Origin: an uncultured Flavobacteriaceae bacterium
GTDB lineage: Bacteria; Bacteroidota; Bacteroidia; Flavobacteriales; Flavobacteriaceae
Assembly: GCA_947503105.1 (NCBI GenBank)
Contig: CANNCM010000002.1
Coordinates: forward strand, 205,546-269,545
Direction of reading: 5' to 3'
Length of the DNA: 64,000 nucleotides
Shown one piece after another: positions 63,503 through 64,000 of this stretch (positions within the stretch are counted from its first letter, which is position 1; the number at the start of each line of letters is the position of its first letter). The notes under the pieces are model-generated. The model was not told where the DNA came from. It did not search any database and saw only the letters and a list, made by a program, of their open reading frames with translations. The position numbers and the translations under genes were made by a program.

Positions 63503-63662
63503 GCCTGTAGAGATCTGGGTTTTGTATAAACTCCTAATGAACAGGATTTGGGGTTGAAAAGCTGATCAAGGGTCTGCGACAAGGCAGCATGCTTTTACAA
63601 CTTAAACGGACCCCATTTATAGAATTCTCGTTGAGTTTATCAAAAAATTGACCAATACAGGC
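63503..63662 (-). ncRNA. ssrS: 6S RNA (6S-Flavo type)
   Basis: Read on the minus strand, the ~160-nt RNA opens with GCCTGTA and closes with TACAGGC, followed by a run of U. Inside, ATAAACTC pairs with GAGTTTAT (plus 63633-63640 and 63526-63533). TGGGGT pairs with ACCCCA (63610-63615 and 63549-63554). GTTGTAAAAGC pairs with GCTTTTCAAC (63591-63601 and 63553-63562). This rod with an open middle is the 6S shape that mimics an open promoter and binds RNA polymerase. The position between zapA and rny is the expected one; in E. coli ssrS is also beside zapA. No protein is encoded in this gap. Confidence 0.8.
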
Positions 63663-63680
63663 AGTATGTATTATTATATT

Positions 63681-63983
63681 TTAAAGAACGTTGGTGTTTA
63701 AGTGTTGTTCTAGTCGTGCATCCAAATCCAAAAGACGTTTTTCTAGGGTTTCACTTAAACTGTTTTTATTTATTTTTGTTTGCTCTGTTTCAGCGGCAAA
63801 TTGTAAGGCACACATGGCCAAAACATCTTGCTTGTCTTGAACAGAATAGCTTTGTTCAAACTTTTTTACGGTTGTTTCTATCTTTTGAGCGGCCAATCGC
63901 AAACCCTCTTCTTGGTCTGGTGCTATTGTCAGTGGGTAAACCCGATTGGCAATAGATAACTTGATTTTTAATTGCTCACTCAT
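63681..63983 (-). CDS. zapA: Cell-division protein ZapA
   Basis: Stabilises the FtsZ ring. The 100-residue protein opens MSEQLKIKLSIANRVYPLTI and has the coiled coil EEGLRLAAQKIETTVKKFEQSYSVQDKQDVLAMCALQFA typical of the family. It lies directly upstream of the 6S-like RNA on the same strand. Its promoter and any upstream gene are beyond the window edge. Confidence 0.92.
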   Translation of the reverse strand: MSEQLKIKLSIANRVYPLTIAPDQEEGLRLAAQKIETTVKKFEQSYSVQDKQDVLAMCALQFAAETEQTKINKNSLSETLEKRLLDLDARLEQHLNTNVL

Positions 63984-64000
63984 TAGCTATTATTTAGTCC

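Noticed and set aside
1-64000. CRISPR array, prophage, insertion sequence or defence cluster
   Set aside because: No regularly spaced direct repeats, transposase, capsid or known defence genes are visible anywhere in the window.

Overview
The window is a gene-dense, AT-rich stretch of chromosome that reads as a member of the Flavobacteriaceae (phylum Bacteroidota). Several things point there. Candidate promoters follow the Bacteroidota pattern TTG/TTTG-N19-23-TANNTTTG, and few genes have a clear Shine-Dalgarno. A secreted glycosidase carries a type IX secretion (T9SS) sorting domain. The branched-chain 2-oxoacid dehydrogenase E1 is an alpha-beta fusion, the tau/gamma subunit of DNA polymerase III lacks the zinc module, and the small RNA between rny and zapA fits the 6S-Flavo type. 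I see no insertion sequence, prophage, CRISPR array, toxin-antitoxin pair or defence island; almost all of the window is housekeeping sequence.

Layout. 1-3.2 kb: the end of a beta-helix-like protein, glyA and fumarylacetoacetase. 3.2-9.3 kb: a threonine operon (thrA-thrB-thrC) behind a Thr/Ile-rich leader peptide and terminator, followed by gcvT. 9.3-14.8 kb: an SDR protein, a YebC regulator, then on the minus strand an acyltransferase, kdnB, kdsB and a RecD-like helicase. 14.9-21.3 kb: a membrane protein, DUF3822, rsmD, RNase P RNA, dnaX, miaE, Ppx/GppA and pdxH. 21.5-33 kb: Dld, a T9SS-exported GH43 enzyme, mnmE, a TlpA-like lipoprotein, rhomboid, a lipid acyltransferase, glmM and ACP phosphodiesterase. 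33-42.6 kb: a DNA-repair block (recG, UvrD/PcrA, uvrA) with a YciO/Sua5 protein and a LOG-family protein. 42.6-50.9 kb: a large M1-peptidase-like protein without a zinc site, the 2-oxoacid dehydrogenase E1, NhaC, and a peroxiredoxin/thioredoxin/DUF6952 set. 51-57.3 kb: ftsK, lolA, lptF/G and ribB. 57.3-64 kb: kdnA, a nitroreductase, two accessory genes, tRNA-Ser(UGA), xerD, rny, a 6S-like RNA and zapA.

How the parts fit. The thr operon makes threonine from aspartate and is probably controlled by attenuation. glyA and gcvT nearby handle glycine and one-carbon units. kdnB, kdsB and the distant kdnA together predict that the lipopolysaccharide core sugar is 8-amino-Kdo rather than ordinary Kdo. 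lolA, the LptF/G permease and two acyltransferases serve the envelope. glmM supplies cell-wall and LPS amino sugar.

No wholly new system stands out. The observations best worth following are the thr leader, whose stop codon lies beyond its own terminator; the split Kdo8N pathway; the inactive M1-like outer-membrane protein with no ordinary start codon; the swapped metal ligands in the E1 enzyme; the RibB with a dead GTP cyclohydrolase II half; and the repeated use of a shared TTAA/TTAG stop-stop overlap at convergent gene ends.
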